From positions 6,696,001-6,760,000 of the forward strand of contig NZ_JAUSQU010000001.1 of the NCBI RefSeq assembly GCF_030811455.1: a DNA stretch of 64,000 bases, in the 5' to 3' direction. The position numbers and the translations under genes were made by a program. Numbering within the stretch: the first letter of the stretch is position 1; each line of letters opens with the position of its first letter. Under the pieces are notes generated by a model, which was not told the DNA's origin, did no database searches, and saw only the letters and a program-made list of their open reading frames with translations. This document shows, in pieces, positions 42,486-51,028 of the stretch. Origin of the DNA: Streptosporangium lutulentum. GTDB taxonomy: Bacteria; Actinomycetota; Actinomycetes; Streptosporangiales; Streptosporangiaceae.

Positions 42486-42691
42486 CCCCGGACCGTCGAT
42501 CGCCCTCACCACCCACCAGGGTCAACCATCGCAGGGCGACCGCGAGGGTGGCATAGGCGCGGCGACATCATGAAGGCGGCCAAGCCAGATCAGCAACTTG
42601 GAGCGCGACCATTCAGGGCGGTTCCATTTAAGCCGAAACCCTTCGGTGATCCTCCCGGAATGGCTGGTGCGGTGAACCGGACCCCATCAGG

Positions 42692-42931
42692 TCAGCCGGA
42701 GGTTCGCCACCACTTCATGACGCTAGGCCAGACGCTCTTCGTCCATACCCACCAGGCAAACCCCCCCAAGCTCAAGAGAAGCAGGCCGTACAGGTAAGAC
42801 CACCAGCCATCCCCCTCGGAGAGGTGGCGGATGCCGTGATTGATCCAGAAGACGCCTGCGATAGGGAGGAGAATCTTTCCCCAGAACCACGCAAAATCAG
42901 ACTGCTTGCTGGACGGTTCATCGGCAGCCAT
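42692..42931 (-). CDS. Small two-helix membrane protein
   Basis: 79 residues from ATG 42931. Trp-rich, with two membrane segments (FAWFWGKILLPIAGVFWI and YLYGLLLLSLGGFAWWVW) joined by NHGIRHLSEGDGWWS. An upstream in-frame start at 43033 would add an unlikely soluble segment. Base composition is lower in GC than its neighbours, in line with the start of the tRNA-Thr accessory region. Function unknown. Confidence 0.5.
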   Translation of the reverse strand: MAADEPSSKQSDFAWFWGKILLPIAGVFWINHGIRHLSEGDGWWSYLYGLLLLSLGGFAWWVWTKSVWPSVMKWWRTSG

Positions 42932-43069
42932 ACCACCACTATAAAACTCTTTCCATCCTTCGCGATCTTCAGTCTGGGCTGGGACGATGCGTCTAACCGT
43001 CACGATGTCTCTAGTCAGTGTGACGCTCGGCAAGCGGGAGCTGCGGAGCGAAAAGTGAGCTCAACGATC

Positions 43070-43158
43070 AAAGGGCCAGGTCTCCGGATACCGGTTGACC
43101 TGACCCTTTGTTATGAGCCGACGAGGGGAATCGAACCCCTGACCTACAGTTTACAAGA
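43070..43158 (-). repeat. Partial tRNA-Thr duplicate with terminator (attachment-site relic 1)
   Basis: 43116-43158 is identical over 43 nt to 46270-46312, the 3' half of the intact tRNA-Thr gene from anticodon loop to 3' end. 43070-43109 is a diverged copy of the tRNA terminator hairpin. The 5' half of the tRNA is absent. This is the layout left by an element that integrated into the tRNA 3' end. GGCACGCAACGGGCACG lies about 100 bp on the element side, matching a copy near the integrase end (46180). Confidence 0.8.
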
Positions 43159-43432
43159 TTGCGGCGCGCGACCCTCTGAGCTGCTGAGTCCCAGGTCAGG
43201 GACAGTCCCGCCTTACCCGTGAATCCCCGTGATTCCCCCTTGCTCACCCTCCTGACGGGCACGCAACGGGCACGGCTGGAAGGGGTGTCACGACCCGCCG
43301 ACCGGCCCTGTGGTGGCATGCTCCTACACTGCCTTGACGCGTAGATGTCACCGCTTGATGCCTAGACCTCACGTGAAACAAGCAAGACAATCGTCTTGTT
43401 GGCCAGGGGCGTGACCGTAGGGGGGTGGCGCC

Positions 43433-43846
43433 GTGGCTCGGGATCCGGAGACGCAGCTGGAAGTGCGGAGCTGGCGCCTGGACTCGCTGTGGGTCCTTCG
43501 TCTTGTGGGTGAGCTGGATGCCTGTACGGTCCCCAGCGTCTGGGTGAAGCTGGACAGGGTCTTGCTCACCTTCGAGGCGCTCACGTTGGTCGTGGATCTT
43601 ACGCATGTGACCTTCATGGCCTCGGCGGGTGTGGGTGCCATGGTGGAGATCCAGGAAAAGGTCTTGGAACGTAGCGGGCGCTTGATGGTGGTCCTTCCTG
43701 CTGGGGGCTGTCCTCACCGCCTCTTTGAGCTGACCGGCATGATGGGTTATCTCGATGTTCGAGAAACCTTGGAAGGCGCTGTGCGTGCGCTGCGAGAGGG
43801 AGAGCTGTCTCCGGCTCCGGGGACCGTGGCCGGCGAAATGCCGTAG
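43433..43846 (+). CDS. STAS-domain protein on the tRNA-Thr island
   Basis: A 137-residue protein from GTG 43433 (GGGGGG upstream). A STAS fold is visible: LEVRSWRLDSLWVLRLVGELD, LTLVVDLTHVTFMASAGVGAMVEIQ (as DLTHVTFMASAGVGAMVE) and GCPHRLFELTGMMGYLDV. The usual Asp-Ser-Ser-Gly phosphosite reads Ala-Ser-Ala-Gly, keeping one Ser. It lies between two tRNA-Thr relics, so it is probably mobile cargo. Its partner kinase is not in the island. Confidence 0.8.
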   Translation: MARDPETQLEVRSWRLDSLWVLRLVGELDACTVPSVWVKLDRVLLTFEALTLVVDLTHVTFMASAGVGAMVEIQEKVLERSGRLMVVLPAGGCPHRLFELTGMMGYLDVRETLEGAVRALREGELSPAPGTVAGEMP

Positions 43847-43850
43847 GTGC

Positions 43851-43893
43851 ACGTAGAGGGGGAATCGAACCCCTGACCCACAGTTTGCAAGAT
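43851..43893 (-). repeat. Second partial tRNA-Thr duplicate (attachment-site relic 2)
   Basis: GAGGGGGAATCGAACCCCTG then ACCCACAGTTTGCAAGA differs from the intact tRNA 3' half at only a few positions. The flank beyond it is similar to the flank of relic 1 over about 70 bp (CCCAGGTC..., CCCGTGA..CCCCGTGATTCC), so both derive from ends of related elements. GGCACGCCTGTGGCACG follows about 100 bp on. Confidence 0.7.
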
Positions 43894-44117
43894 CTCGCTA
43901 CGCACTCCTTTGAGTTGCTGCTGCCCAGGTCGGCGACGGTCTTGTCCTGCCCGTGAGCCCCCGTGATTCCTTATTGTTCCCCGTGAGATCCGGCACGCCT
44001 GTGGCACGTGAATCGGGGTGTATCTGGGGGGGAGGGGTCGAGCCGCCTGAAGGCTGTTTGCCCCGCCTCCGTACCCGCAGTACGGAGGCGGGGGGTCACG
44101 GGGGAAGACGGGGCGGG

Positions 44118-45647
44118 TTACGGTGCCCTGAACCCCAAGGTGTAGGGGCTGGAGCCGTTGGAGGCGACCACTCGGTAGCGGTAGTAACCGGGGGTGCCGG
44201 TGTAGGTGATCTTCTCGTCGGAGCCCGCGCTCTCAGAGGTGGCGACGGTGGGCCAGGTCGAGCCGTTCCACTTCTGCAGATACAGGTCGAAGTCGACGCC
44301 CGCGTTGGCGTCCAGGCAGCCGGTATGAACGCCGCGGACGGTCGACTGGTAGTAGCGGTTGCTGGGCTGGTAGGCCGACTGACCCCTGGTCAGGGTGCCG
44401 GTGAAGGCGTTCGGGTAGCCGGTGCAGGCGCCCGGGACCGGCGGCGGGGGGGTGACCGGTGGTGTGGGGGTGCCCGTGGTGGTTTTCAGGGACAGCCCGT
44501 AGGCGGTGAGGATCTCACCGATCGGCTGGAAGTAGGTGGTGCCGCCCGAGCTGCAGTCGCCGGTGCCGCCGGAGGTGACGCCCTGGGCCTGGTCGATGGA
44601 GATGAAGGCGCCGCCCGAGTCGCCGGGCTCGGCGCAGACGTTGGTGCGGGTCAACTGGAGGACGGTGCCCTGGGGGTAGGTGACGCTGGCGTCGCGCTGC
44701 TGGATGACGCCGCAGTGAAAGTCGGTGGTGGAGCCGGACCGGCAGACCGAGGCACCCTCGATGGCCACCCTGTCGCCGGCGACGGGCAAGAGGCCACCCT
44801 CGCCGTTGTCCACCGACGACTTCGACGTCCAGTTGGTATTGACGGCAATCCAGGAGTAGTCGCTGCCGGGGAAGACCGATCCCTGGAAGACGCCCTGGGC
44901 GATCCGGTTGAAGCCGGTGGTGGTGGCACCGGTCTTGCCGCAGTGGCCGGCGCTGACGAAACCGTTCTGGGCGCCCTTGGTCACGGGAAAACCGATCGAG
45001 CAGCGGCTGGTGGTGCCGATGTAGTAGGCGGTGCCGCCCACCAGGTCATACAAGGGCTGGGGGACCTCGGTGGAGGGCAGCACGATCACCGCCTCGGTGT
45101 CCACGCCGGCGCTGTCGACGACGTTTTCGGCCTCGTCGGGTTTCGGGGCCAGGACGACCACCTTGTTGCGCTTGACGTCGACGTAGCGCGCGCTCGACAC
45201 CAGCGGATTCGCGGGCAGAGTCTGATCGAGCTTCTGCTTGATCGTGGCCAGTTCCGCCAGCGACCTGGTGACGACCTCGGCCTGGGCGCCCGCGGCGAGG
45301 ATCAGGGGAATGTCGGCGGCGCTGGTGGTGGCCACCACCAGCGCTTGTGCGCTGTTTCCGCGCAGCCAGGCACCGCCGAAGCGGGGGCCGAGCGCCTTGC
45401 GGATCCGCGTCTCGACCGGCACCAGGCGGGCCTCGTTGATCAGGCGGGCCTCGGCCTGTGCCTTGCTGAGATTCAGGTCGCGCTGGAGCGCCTCCACCAT
45501 GCCCGGCGGCGGTTTCAGCGCGGCCGGAGCGGCCGCGGCGACCGGGGGGCCCGCTGCCCGGCGTTCGGCGCCGGCCGGAACCGCGACCAGGGTAAGTGCG
45601 GTGATCGACAGAACGCATCCCGTTGTAACGACATGTCTTCGGGGCAT
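44118..45647 (-). CDS. Secreted streptogrisin-like S1 protease with C-terminal domain
   Basis: A 509-residue preproenzyme. Signal peptide to about residue 28; an alpha-lytic-protease-type prodomain (45-200; LNLSKAQAEARL); chymotrypsin-fold catalytic domain (205-395) with His235 in SAGHCG, Asp263 in GSDYSWIAV and Ser344 in PGDSGGAF; a Pro/Thr linker; and a C-terminal PPC-like beta domain (410-509; DFDLYLQKWNGSTW, YYRYRVVASNGSSPYTL). It is an extracellular endopeptidase matured by prodomain removal. It lies inside the tRNA-Thr island. Confidence 0.93.
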   Translation of the reverse strand: MPRRHVVTTGCVLSITALTLVAVPAGAERRAAGPPVAAAAPAALKPPPGMVEALQRDLNLSKAQAEARLINEARLVPVETRIRKALGPRFGGAWLRGNSAQALVVATTSAADIPLILAAGAQAEVVTRSLAELATIKQKLDQTLPANPLVSSARYVDVKRNKVVVLAPKPDEAENVVDSAGVDTEAVIVLPSTEVPQPLYDLVGGTAYYIGTTSRCSIGFPVTKGAQNGFVSAGHCGKTGATTTGFNRIAQGVFQGSVFPGSDYSWIAVNTNWTSKSSVDNGEGGLLPVAGDRVAIEGASVCRSGSTTDFHCGVIQQRDASVTYPQGTVLQLTRTNVCAEPGDSGGAFISIDQAQGVTSGGTGDCSSGGTTYFQPIGEILTAYGLSLKTTTGTPTPPVTPPPPVPGACTGYPNAFTGTLTRGQSAYQPSNRYYQSTVRGVHTGCLDANAGVDFDLYLQKWNGSTWPTVATSESAGSDEKITYTGTPGYYRYRVVASNGSSPYTLGFRAP

Positions 45648-45890
45648 GGGGTCTCTCCTCGGCCTCGGCTTTCACAGCATGAGGGGGGAGATCACCCCGT
45701 ATCGCAGGTTGATCATGCGATGTGGGCAACGCCACCCTAATTCAGCCGTTGCCGTTCAGGGCCGCAAAAGCCGCGCGCCACGCGGGCGGCAATTTCCCGT
45801 TGAGCCGTTGGCGCGCTCGACGAAGAACAGAGGTGTCTATCAAACGAGGTCAACTCCACACGACCAGCACGTCCCCGATCCTTTGCTCTG

Positions 45891-46217
45891 GTGAACGGTG
45901 GGCCGTTGAAGCACTCTGGGTTCCGCCGGACATGGCACCGGACCCGTACGGCTGTCGGCCTCCCCAGCCTCCACTTCCATGACCTCCGCCACATCGGCAA
46001 CACCCTGGCGGCCTCCAGTGGGGCGAGCCTCAAAGAGTTGATGTCCCGCATGGGGCACTCCTCCACGCGAGCGGCGCTGATCTACCAGCACGCCAGTCAG
46101 GACCGGGACAAGGCCATCGCTCGGGTGCTCGGGCAGGCATTCAAGAAGGCACAGGCAGGAGGGCACAAGAAGCCATCGGGCACGCAACGGGCACGGAAGA
46201 TCATAAAATTTCAGTGA
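45891..46217 (+). pseudogene. Tyrosine recombinase C-terminal fragment
   Basis: 108 residues from GTG 45891 contain the end of a phage-type integrase: GGPLKHSGFRRTWHR, HFHDLRH (His30, Arg33), MGHSSTRAALIYQHAS (Gly-His at 55-56 and nucleophile Tyr65). The N-terminal arm and core-binding domains and the first catalytic Arg are missing, so it is not functional alone. It ends 5 nt before the tRNA-Thr terminator, the usual position of an integrase beside its attachment site. Confidence 0.85.
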
Positions 46218-46222
46218 ACAGC

Positions 46223-46262
46223 AAAAGGCCAGGTCACCGGATATTGGTTGACCTGGCCTTTT
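46223..46262 (-). terminator. Terminator of tRNA-Thr
   Basis: AAAAGGCCAGGTCA and TGACCTGGCCTTTT form a perfect 14-bp stem. With T/A runs at both feet it could end transcripts from both strands, including the integrase fragment. Confidence 0.85.
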
Positions 46263-46269
46263 GTATGCG

Positions 46270-46342
46270 AGCCGACGAGGGGAATCGAACCCCTGACCTA
46301 CAGTTTACAAGACTGTTGCTCTGCCGATTGAGCTACGTCGGC
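46270..46342 (-). tRNA. tRNA-Thr (anticodon TGT)
   Basis: The minus strand folds as a cloverleaf: acceptor GCCGACG/CGTCGGC, D-arm with AGCTCAATCGGCAGAGC, anticodon stem ACAGT/ACTGT around loop CTTGTAA (anticodon at 46307-46309), and T-arm CAGGGGTTCGATTCCCCT. CCA is not encoded. Its 3' half is duplicated at 43116 and 43856. Confidence 0.95.
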
Positions 46343-46412
46343 ACTGCCGCCAGACGAGTGTAGTCGGCTCGCACCCCGCACGTCACCGCGACAGGGTTGC
46401 GAACCGGAAAAG

Positions 46413-47402
46413 CTAGCGGCGGCGGTGGCGAGCCACCTCGTAGAGGGCGATGCCCGCGGCGACACCCGCGTTGAGCGACTCGGCCGCGGCGTGCATGGGG
46501 ATGCGGACGATCAGGTCGCAGGACTCTCGGATCAGGCGGGACAGGCCCTTGCCCTCCGAGCCCACGACGACGACCAGCGGGCCGTCGAGGAGATCGCTGT
46601 CGCCGATGTCCACCGTGCCCTCGCCGTCCAGGCCGATCACGAACAGACCGGCCTCACGGTATTCGCGCAGTGCGGCGGTGAGGTTGGCCGCACGGGCGAC
46701 CGTCATGTTGGCCAGCGTGCCGGCCGAGGTCTTCCAGGCGCCTCCCGTCACGCCGGCGGAGCGGCGGGAGGGGATGACCATACCGTGGGCGCCGAAGGCG
46801 GTGGCCGAGCGGGCGATGGCACCGAGGTTGCGTGAGTCGGTCACGCTGTCGAGGGCGACGATCAGAGGCGCCTCACCGGCGTCCTGGGCGATGCGGACCA
46901 GGTCCTCGGGGTGGGCGTAGTCGTACGCCGGGATCTGCAGGGCCACACCCTGGTGGACCGCGCCCTCGGTGAGGCGGTCGAGCTTCTCCCTGCCGACCTC
47001 CAGCATGGCGATGCCGTTGTTGGCGGCGATCCGGATCGACTCCTTGACCCGGTCGTCGTTGTCGATGCGCATGGCGACGTAGAGCGTGCTCGCGGGCACG
47101 CCCGCCCTGAGCGCCTCGACGACGGGGTTACGGCCGCCGATGTACTCCGGCGCGTCGTCACTCCGCCTCGTGCGGACCTGGGGACGCGAGGAGGCCGAGG
47201 CGCGAGGGGAAGAGGGTCTGCCGCCCTTCTCCTCGCGCTCGATCCGCTCGGTGCGCGCCTTGTCCTTGTGCCAGTGCCGCATGTGCGCCGGCGGGGTAGC
47301 CCCCTTGCCTTCAAGACCACGGCGGACGTTGCCGCCGGTGCCCTTGATCGGATTCTTCTTCTTCGCGGGTCGCCCGGACCCCTTGTTACCCCCACCAGCC
47401 AT
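46413..47402 (-). CDS. rlmB: 23S rRNA 2'-O-methyltransferase (RlmB/TrmH family)
   Basis: 329 residues from ATG 47402. The N-terminus is long, basic and disordered (GSGRPAKKKNPIKGTGG) as in actinobacterial members, followed by a substrate-binding domain (IGGRNPVVEALRAG) and the SPOUT knot: LDSVTDSRNLGAIARSA, GMVIPSRRSAGVTGGAWKTSAG, VVVGSEGKGLSRLIRE and PMHAAAESLNAGVAAGI. The last three carry the catalytic and SAM-binding loops. It follows cysS by 23 nt on the same strand, the same order as in Mycobacterium. Confidence 0.93.
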   Translation of the reverse strand: MAGGGNKGSGRPAKKKNPIKGTGGNVRRGLEGKGATPPAHMRHWHKDKARTERIEREEKGGRPSSPRASASSRPQVRTRRSDDAPEYIGGRNPVVEALRAGVPASTLYVAMRIDNDDRVKESIRIAANNGIAMLEVGREKLDRLTEGAVHQGVALQIPAYDYAHPEDLVRIAQDAGEAPLIVALDSVTDSRNLGAIARSATAFGAHGMVIPSRRSAGVTGGAWKTSAGTLANMTVARAANLTAALREYREAGLFVIGLDGEGTVDIGDSDLLDGPLVVVVGSEGKGLSRLIRESCDLIVRIPMHAAAESLNAGVAAGIALYEVARHRRR

Positions 47403-47425
47403 GCTGTCTAGGGTACGGCCTGCTT

Positions 47426-48820
47426 TTACCGCGACAGTTCCCAACGAGGACCTTGGGGGGTGTCCTCCACGTGGATCCCGGCATCGGCAAGCTGGTCACG
47501 GATGCTGTCCGCCGCCGCGAAGTCCTTTCGCGCCCGGGCCGCCTGCCGCTGTTCCAGAGCCACGGCGACCAGCGAGTCGACGGTCGCGCGCATGCCGAGG
47601 TCGCCGCCCGATGAGCGCCACTGCTCCGAGCGCGGGTCGAGACCGAGCACGTCGAGCATGTTCTGGGTCTCGGCCAGCAACCTGGCGACCTGCTCCTTGT
47701 TGCCCTGGGACAGGGCGACGTTGCCCTCGCGGACCACCTCGTGCACCACGGCGAGCGCCTGCGAGGTGGCCAGGTCGTCGTCGAGCGCGTCGGTGAACGC
47801 CTGGGGCAGCGGCGCGTGCGCGTCGACGTCGTGGATGACCTCGGCGGCCCTGGTGACGAAGCCCTCGATGCGCTGGTAGGCCGTCGCGGCCTCGAACAGC
47901 GCCTCCTCCGAGTATTCGATCGGGGACCGGTAGTGCGGGGCGGCCAGGTAGTAGCGGAGCTCGACCGGGCGGACCTTCTTGATGACCTCCGGGACCAGCA
48001 GGGAGTTGCCGAGCGACTTGCTCATCTTCTCCGCGCCGATCTTGAGCATGCCGTTGTGCATCCAGTAGCGCGCGAAGCCGTCACCGGCCGCCTGGGACTG
48101 GGTCAGCTCGTTCTCGTGGTGCGGGAAGATCAGGTCGACGCCGCCGCCGTGGATGTCGAAGGTCGGCCCGAGGTATTTCGTCGCCATGGCGGAGCACTCC
48201 AGGTGCCAGCCGGGACGGCCGCGGCCCCACGGGGTCGGCCAGGTCGGCTCGCCCGGCTTCTCGCCCTTCCAGAGCGCGAAGTCGCGCGGATCCCGCTTGC
48301 AGTCGGTCTCGGTGTCACCCGCGGCTCGCATGTTCTCGAGCTTCTGGTTGGACAGCGAGCCGTACCGGTCCGCGTAGGACATGACGTCGAAGTAGACGTC
48401 CCCCTCGGCGGCGTAGGCGTGACCGGCTGCGATCAGCCGCTCCATCAGCTCGATCATCTCGGGCACGTGGCCGGTGGCTCGCGGCTCGACCGTCGGGGGG
48501 AGGCAGCCGAGCACCTCGTAGGCCCAGGTGAAGGCGCGCTGGTTGCGCTCGGCGATGACGAACCACGGCACGCCCTCGGCCGCCGCGACCCTGATGATCT
48601 TGTCGTCGATGTCAGTGACGTTCCGGACGAAGGTGACCTCGTAGCCAGACCGGGTCATCCAGCGCCGGAGCACGTCAAAGTTGACGCCGGAGCGGATATG
48701 CCCGATATGCGGCGGGGCCTGCACGGTGGCACCACACAGGTAGATCGAGGCCAGGCCGGGTTCGACCGGAACGAATTCGCGGACCGTACGTACGCTGGTG
48801 TCGTATAGGTGCAGACTCAC
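47426..48820 (-). CDS. cysS: Cysteinyl-tRNA synthetase
   Basis: A 464-residue class I synthetase: LYLCGATVQAPPHIGHIRSG-like YLCGATVQAPPHIGH (HIGH) with the zinc-binding Cys, KMSKS (GAEKMSKSLGN), HIECSAMATKY-like GWHLECSAMA and HGGGVDLIFPHHENE. It charges tRNA-Cys. Distinct from MshC, which lacks several of these features. It precedes rlmB as in Mycobacterium; ispF and carD are about 3 kb upstream on the same strand. Confidence 0.95.
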   Translation of the reverse strand: MSLHLYDTSVRTVREFVPVEPGLASIYLCGATVQAPPHIGHIRSGVNFDVLRRWMTRSGYEVTFVRNVTDIDDKIIRVAAAEGVPWFVIAERNQRAFTWAYEVLGCLPPTVEPRATGHVPEMIELMERLIAAGHAYAAEGDVYFDVMSYADRYGSLSNQKLENMRAAGDTETDCKRDPRDFALWKGEKPGEPTWPTPWGRGRPGWHLECSAMATKYLGPTFDIHGGGVDLIFPHHENELTQSQAAGDGFARYWMHNGMLKIGAEKMSKSLGNSLLVPEVIKKVRPVELRYYLAAPHYRSPIEYSEEALFEAATAYQRIEGFVTRAAEVIHDVDAHAPLPQAFTDALDDDLATSQALAVVHEVVREGNVALSQGNKEQVARLLAETQNMLDVLGLDPRSEQWRSSGGDLGMRATVDSLVAVALEQRQAARARKDFAAADSIRDQLADAGIHVEDTPQGPRWELSR

Positions 48821-49012
48821 GAGGCCAAGGCTAATGCCTCACCTCGCCTCACAAGCCGGGTTGCGCGACGTTGAAGCCTCCTTGCAGAGTCTTTTGTGGA
48901 CATTAAGTGGCGAATGCCAGTCATACCCGCTTAAAGAACAACCTTGTAGGCATACTCCCCCCAGAAATGACATGTCCGGTCGATCACCGCACGCGTACCG
49001 CCGGCAGCCGCG

Positions 49013-49175
49013 TCTCCGGACGCACCCCCTCGGGACGGCACACCCTCTCTCCGGACACACCCCTCGGGACGGCGCACACCCTCTCCGGACGCACCCCCTC
49101 GGGACGGCACACCCTCTCTCCGGACGCACCCGGTCTCTCCGGACACCCCCTCGGACGGCTCCGCTGCCCGTCCCC
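49013..49175. repeat. GC-rich tandem repeats in a 427-nt gap (48821-49247)
   Basis: The unit CTCCGGACGCACCCCCTCGG then GACGGCACACC is repeated about three and a half times with small variations (units start near 49013, 49050, 49083 and 49119, about 35 bp apart). No protein signal is seen in any frame beyond low-complexity reading. The unit is too variable and has no spacer structure for CRISPR. The remaining gap holds only the divergent promoters of cysS and the DUF2637 gene. Confidence 0.85.
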
Positions 49176-49247
49176 GGGCGGGCCCCTCTCCCCCGGCTGA
49201 TTTCCGTCGATCACTCCACGTGCTGATTCTGTAGGCTCGTGGTCGCC

Positions 49248-50654
49248 ATGGACGTGAAATCTCCCGCGGCGGCAGACGTGATCTCCCGCCCGTCCTCAAC
49301 CCTGTCCGCACCCGCCGAACCGAGCCGAGTGACCGTTGCCCTGCGCCGCGCCGGGATCGCCGTCGCCGGAGTCGGCGTAGCCGCCCTCACCGCCGCCGCC
49401 TGCGTGCTCTCCTTCGAGGACCTGCGCACCCTCGCCGTCATCGGCGAGGCCCGCCCCGACCTCGCCTACCTCTACCCGGCGGCCTTCGACGCGCTGGTCG
49501 TCATCGCGATGATCAGCGTGCTCCTGCTGAGGGGCGGGTGGTGGCCGGTCCGCCTGCAGGCAGGCGCGATCCTGACGCTGCTGTTCGCCGCCGCCGCCAC
49601 CGCCGAGGTGACGACGGCCATGCGGACCACGACGGCGGTGGACGTACGGCAGGCGGCCATCGTGGTCGCCGTCTCCCCCTGGGTGATCCTGGTCGTGGCC
49701 CTGTGGCTCTGGCTCCTGCTGATCAAGCATGCCGCCGCACGGCGCACCGCCGTCGACGAGGCGCTGCCCGACCATGAGCGCGACATCGTCCCGTTCCCCG
49801 ACACGAACCGGCCGACCGCGGAATACCCGGCCCAGCCGGAATGGAGGGACCGCCCGAGCCGCCCGGACCGGCAGGTCCATCCGGACCCGCTACAGCACGG
49901 ACGACCGGCGCAGCCGGTCCGGCACGAGGAGCCGCTCCAGCGCGAGGAGCCGGTACGGCGAGACCGGGACGACCCGGCCGTCCGGCCCGACCGTCAGGCC
50001 TCGTCGACCCGTCCCGGCCAGCTGGTCCACCATCCCGCGGCCGAGATCATGCTCGACCCGCAGGCCGCCCCTCCGATGGAGTCCGCACCGCATCACGATC
50101 TTCCCGCGAGCGTCCCTGTCGTCGGCCCCACCCCCGCCCCGGAGACCCCCGAGGTCACCGAGATCCCCGCGGTCCCGCCGCCGGCCAAACCCATGCGCTG
50201 GGGTGACCTGGTACGGCCCCGCCAGGGCGACATGCTCGTCCACCCGCCCCGCCCCGCGCCGGAGGCCGTACAGGAGCGGCAGGAGGAGGCCAGGCCCGGC
50301 GGCAGGGTCAGCGAGCGCGTAAGAACCTGGGACGCCGACATCGACTCCCCCGAGGAGGAGCCGGAGCGGGAGCGGGCGGCCGAGGAGAGCGAGGTCGGCG
50401 ACCGGGACGCCGACACGCAGCCCATCCGCACGATGAGCGGTCAGGCGACGGATCGCACGGCGGCCGATCGGGCGGCCGATCGCACGGCGGACGAGACGGC
50501 CGGCGACACGGCCGGCGAATCGTCCCCGGATCTCGCCCACGGTGCCGAGGCCGCGGATCCAGGGGAGGGTCTGGAGTCCGGATCACGAGAGAAGGACACC
50601 GTGGCCCCGCCGTCCGGACGGATGCGCAGCACTCCGGTTCCTCCGGGCGAATGA
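49248..50654 (+). CDS. DUF2637 membrane protein with long charged tail
   Basis: About 468 residues from ATG 49248. The N-terminal 160 residues form a DUF2637 domain with four helices: GIAVAGVGVAALTAAACVL, YLYPAAFDALVVIAMISVLLL, LQAGAILTLLFAAAAT and WVILVVALWLWLLLIK. The tail of about 300 residues is Pro/Arg/Glu-rich and low in complexity, ending SGRMRSTPVPPGE. DUF2637 proteins occur mainly in filamentous actinomycetes and on their plasmids; function unknown. It stands where ispD-region genes would be if the Mycobacterium order were kept. Confidence 0.85.
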   Translation: MDVKSPAAADVISRPSSTLSAPAEPSRVTVALRRAGIAVAGVGVAALTAAACVLSFEDLRTLAVIGEARPDLAYLYPAAFDALVVIAMISVLLLRGGWWPVRLQAGAILTLLFAAAATAEVTTAMRTTTAVDVRQAAIVVAVSPWVILVVALWLWLLLIKHAAARRTAVDEALPDHERDIVPFPDTNRPTAEYPAQPEWRDRPSRPDRQVHPDPLQHGRPAQPVRHEEPLQREEPVRRDRDDPAVRPDRQASSTRPGQLVHHPAAEIMLDPQAAPPMESAPHHDLPASVPVVGPTPAPETPEVTEIPAVPPPAKPMRWGDLVRPRQGDMLVHPPRPAPEAVQERQEEARPGGRVSERVRTWDADIDSPEEEPERERAAEESEVGDRDADTQPIRTMSGQATDRTAADRAADRTADETAGDTAGESSPDLAHGAEAADPGEGLESGSREKDTVAPPSGRMRSTPVPPGE

Positions 50655-50839
50655 GAATCCGCCCCTGTCCCGGCGTCCCGGCCTGATCGGGAGGAACCGC
50701 GGCGCCCTGGAGAGGGGCGGCGACGGGGACGCCGGGACTTCCCACGTGGGGGACCGGCCCGCAGCTATTCGCTCACACGTGGTGAGCGGCGCCCCGCTGC
50801 GGACCGGCGATTGCTCACCTCCGGGCCCGTTTCAGGATT

Positions 50840-50926
50840 GGCCGTTCCAGGCCGGTTCGAGGAGTGTTCCGAACCGGCCTGGAACGGCCGAGACCCGCTC
50901 GGTGCAGACGGGACCGAGCGGGTCTC
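50840..50926. terminator. Two adjacent perfect hairpins in a 374-nt gap
   Basis: Hairpin 1: GGCCGTTCCAGGCCGGTTCG (50840-50859) with its exact complement at 50870-50889 and a 10-nt loop. Hairpin 2: GAGACCCGCTCGGT (50890-50903) with ACCGAGCGGGTCTC (50913-50926). They abut with no gap. They sit between the convergent DUF2637 and GlsB genes, so a bidirectional terminator is likely. The rest of 50655-51028 shows nothing else. Confidence 0.7.
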
Positions 50927-51028
50927 CCTGGAGAAGCGGTGACATCGTGCGTGTCACTGCGGGCGCCTCCGGACCGGAGGGTGTCCAGTTAGGCCTCGAT
51001 GAGGTGACCGGGATGGTCCATCCCGTTG

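Noticed and set aside
42486..42691. Possible transposase tail on the minus strand (YATLAVALRWLTL reading)
   Set aside because: Very short, needs a frameshift, and no family could be assigned. The gap is left without a gene.
43110..43200. A complete tRNA at the first tRNA-like segment
   Set aside because: The sequence past the anticodon loop does not form a D-arm or 5' acceptor strand; only the 3' half is present.
49013..49175. CRISPR-like array
   Set aside because: Units are contiguous, vary in length and have no unique spacers; no cas genes are present.
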